64,000 bases of DNA. Origin: Paracentrotus lividus. Taxonomy: Eukaryota; Echinodermata; Echinoidea; Camarodonta; Echinidae. Positions 62,498 through 64,000 of this stretch are shown in pieces. A program made the position numbers and the translations under genes. Under the pieces are notes generated by a model, which saw only the letters and a program-made list of their open reading frames with translations, was not told the origin of the DNA and made no database searches. How positions within the stretch are numbered: the first letter of the stretch is position 1; the number at the start of each line of letters is the position of its first letter. The stretch lies in the NCBI GenBank assembly GCA_940671915.1, contig CALNVZ010003432.1, positions 8,202,137-8,266,136 of the forward strand. Reading direction: 5' to 3'.

Positions 62498-63503
62498 CAG
62501 TGTGTTCCTAAAAAAAGAGGACCGAAGTTCAAAGGTCAGTCATTCCAAAAGTATATGGTTTAGTCTTGTGATTCGTTTACTAAAATATTAAGTAACTCAT
62601 CAGCTTTAATTTGAGACATTGCTGACGTCCAAAGTGTAATGGGTCACAGAGTTAGGATCTTTTGAAGGCGATAGGTACAAACCCCGTTTTTTCCAAGTTT
62701 GTGGTTTTTCGGGTATGAAACAAACCTTTCTTAAGTAATTGGTGTCATTGGATCTCTTTCAGCAAGTTTCAATGAAATGTCATCTTCTTTGCTAAAGTGG
62801 ATTTCTCACTGGTAATGAGATGCGTTCTTAATTATGAGTCTCTGGAGTCTCGGAGAGGTCACTGCGACGGATCCTGAGTCTCCAGGAAGTCGCGAGAAAA
62901 CCAAACAAATGTCAAACATGTTCAATATTTTAGTAGACTTCTTTCAGACGCAAGCAAGTCTCTGTGACGTCTCGGTGGGTTGCCGCGACGTCCCCTAAAT
63001 ATGCACGAAAGTATCCACGACTTCTCAGAAACTTTGTCGGAACTTGCTAGCGATTAAAAGAAATCGAACAGGATTGACAATTTTTTCAGACTTTTGTTCG
63101 ATTTACCCACGACGCCCTGAAGTCTCAGGAGACGTCACCACGACGTCACCACGACTCCAGAGGCCCATAATAGTGAACCCATCTCATTGCCAGTGGTCCT
63201 TTAGATGAGATTGAATTTCATTGAAACCTTGTGTGAAAAAATACCCCAAAACGATGAAACCAAAAACTAACAAAAATTTTGTTTCGTACCCCAAAAACCA
63301 AAAACTTGGAAAAAACGGGTTTTGTACCTATTACCTTCAAAGGACCCTAACTCTGTGACCCATTACAATTTAGACGTCAGCAATGTCTCAAATTAAAGCT
63401 GATGAGTTACTTATTATTCTAGTAACAAATCACAAGAATAAACCATATACTTTTGGAATGACTGACCTTTGAACTTCGGTCCTCTTTTTTTAGGAACACA
63501 CTG
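62498..63503. mobile_element. Palindromic (foldback) TA-flanked DNA element, copy 2
   Basis: Begins CAGTGTGTTCCTAAAAAA and ends with its inverse, flanked by TA (62496-62497 and 63504-63505). Matches 11241-12297 along its length, including TCAGCTTTAATTTGAGACAT and the GAAGTCTCAGGAGACGTCAC region. 1,006 bp, no transposase frame. Confidence 0.88.
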
Positions 63504-64000
63504 TATAACTTTCGGTTTTTGGAGGGTAAAGCCTGTGCTAAATGAATGGGGAGAGTATCGATTCTATCGATTGCCTTGTTGCGCTAGCGCATAATGACAG
63601 TAAAATGTTGCGCACTACAGCTCATAACAATAGATACGCGGAGCAACAAAATACGTCACAATAGCTAAATTTGCACCAAAATTTTTGCCAAGATGAAACT
63701 AGATTACTCAAGGTCAAAGATCTAGGGGTCTATTTACTATAATAAATAGTGAACGCTCCATCTTGCAACATTACTGGACTATATGAACTCCAAATACTAA
63801 ATTATCCCGAGTGCAGATTTGTTTCTCCGAGGCCGCAGGCCGAGGTGAAATAGATTTGTCGTACTTATAATCCAGTATATTGCGCGATAGATTGTACACT
63901 ATTTATATAATGGGTCATTCCATGCCAATTCACCCAATGGGTTACACCCTACCGTCTCAGAATTGGCTCAAATTTGGTACACATAAAGTTTAACATTACC
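63504..64000. other. Right-edge sequence, nothing recognised
   Basis: No XPO7 exon or other gene seen. The final 80 bases ('gggtcattccatgccaattc', then 'acccaatgggttacacc') may be a repeat. Confidence 0.4.

Overview
The window is nuclear DNA from an animal. It has split genes with GT-AG introns, no operons, about 35-40% GC by eye, and a very high load of small inverted-repeat transposons, tRNA-derived SINEs, satellites and microsatellites. The proteins read as ordinary deuterostome orthologues. The repeat style and the rich MITE content suggest a marine invertebrate deuterostome, most likely an echinoderm such as a sea urchin. That placement is inference.

Layout. (1) 2937-22047, minus strand: a complete 14-exon gene for a retinoid-inducible-type serine carboxypeptidase (SCPEP1), 444 residues with signal peptide and full Ser/Asp/His triad. 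(2) 25794-27566, plus strand: an intronless type II membrane glycosyltransferase of family GT31 (beta-1,3-galactosyl/N-acetylglucosaminyltransferase type), 590 residues. (3) 27567-35650: a tRNA-related SINE, a 26-bp satellite of about 4.6 kb with rising indel noise, a second noisy tandem repeat, and a 100-N scaffold gap (35647-35746). (4) 35790-42608, minus strand: the first two coding exons of a hexokinase. The remaining exons are not found, so the gene looks cut at the gap. (5) 48863-61332, minus strand: the last 13 recognisable coding exons of exportin-7 (XPO7/RanBP16); its 5' part lies beyond the right edge. These genes have unrelated jobs (lysosomal/secretory peptidase, Golgi glycosylation, glycolysis, nuclear export) and show no functional linkage.

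The most striking signal is that three independent split genes carry decayed tandem copies of their own exon segments next to the working exon. SCPEP1 exon 8 has seven degenerate copies in a row. XPO7 has an exon start repeated four times with its splice acceptor, an exon end repeated three times with its donor, another exon end with two ghost copies, and one further ghost exon end. Hexokinase exon 2 has one ghost copy. Repeats include two near-complete palindromic TA-flanked elements of about 1 kb, a 3.07-kb TA-flanked element carrying eight copies of a GTCACACACGTGACC-type motif, a Helentron/pearl-like element, and about a dozen MITEs. No true tRNA, rRNA or CRISPR locus was found.
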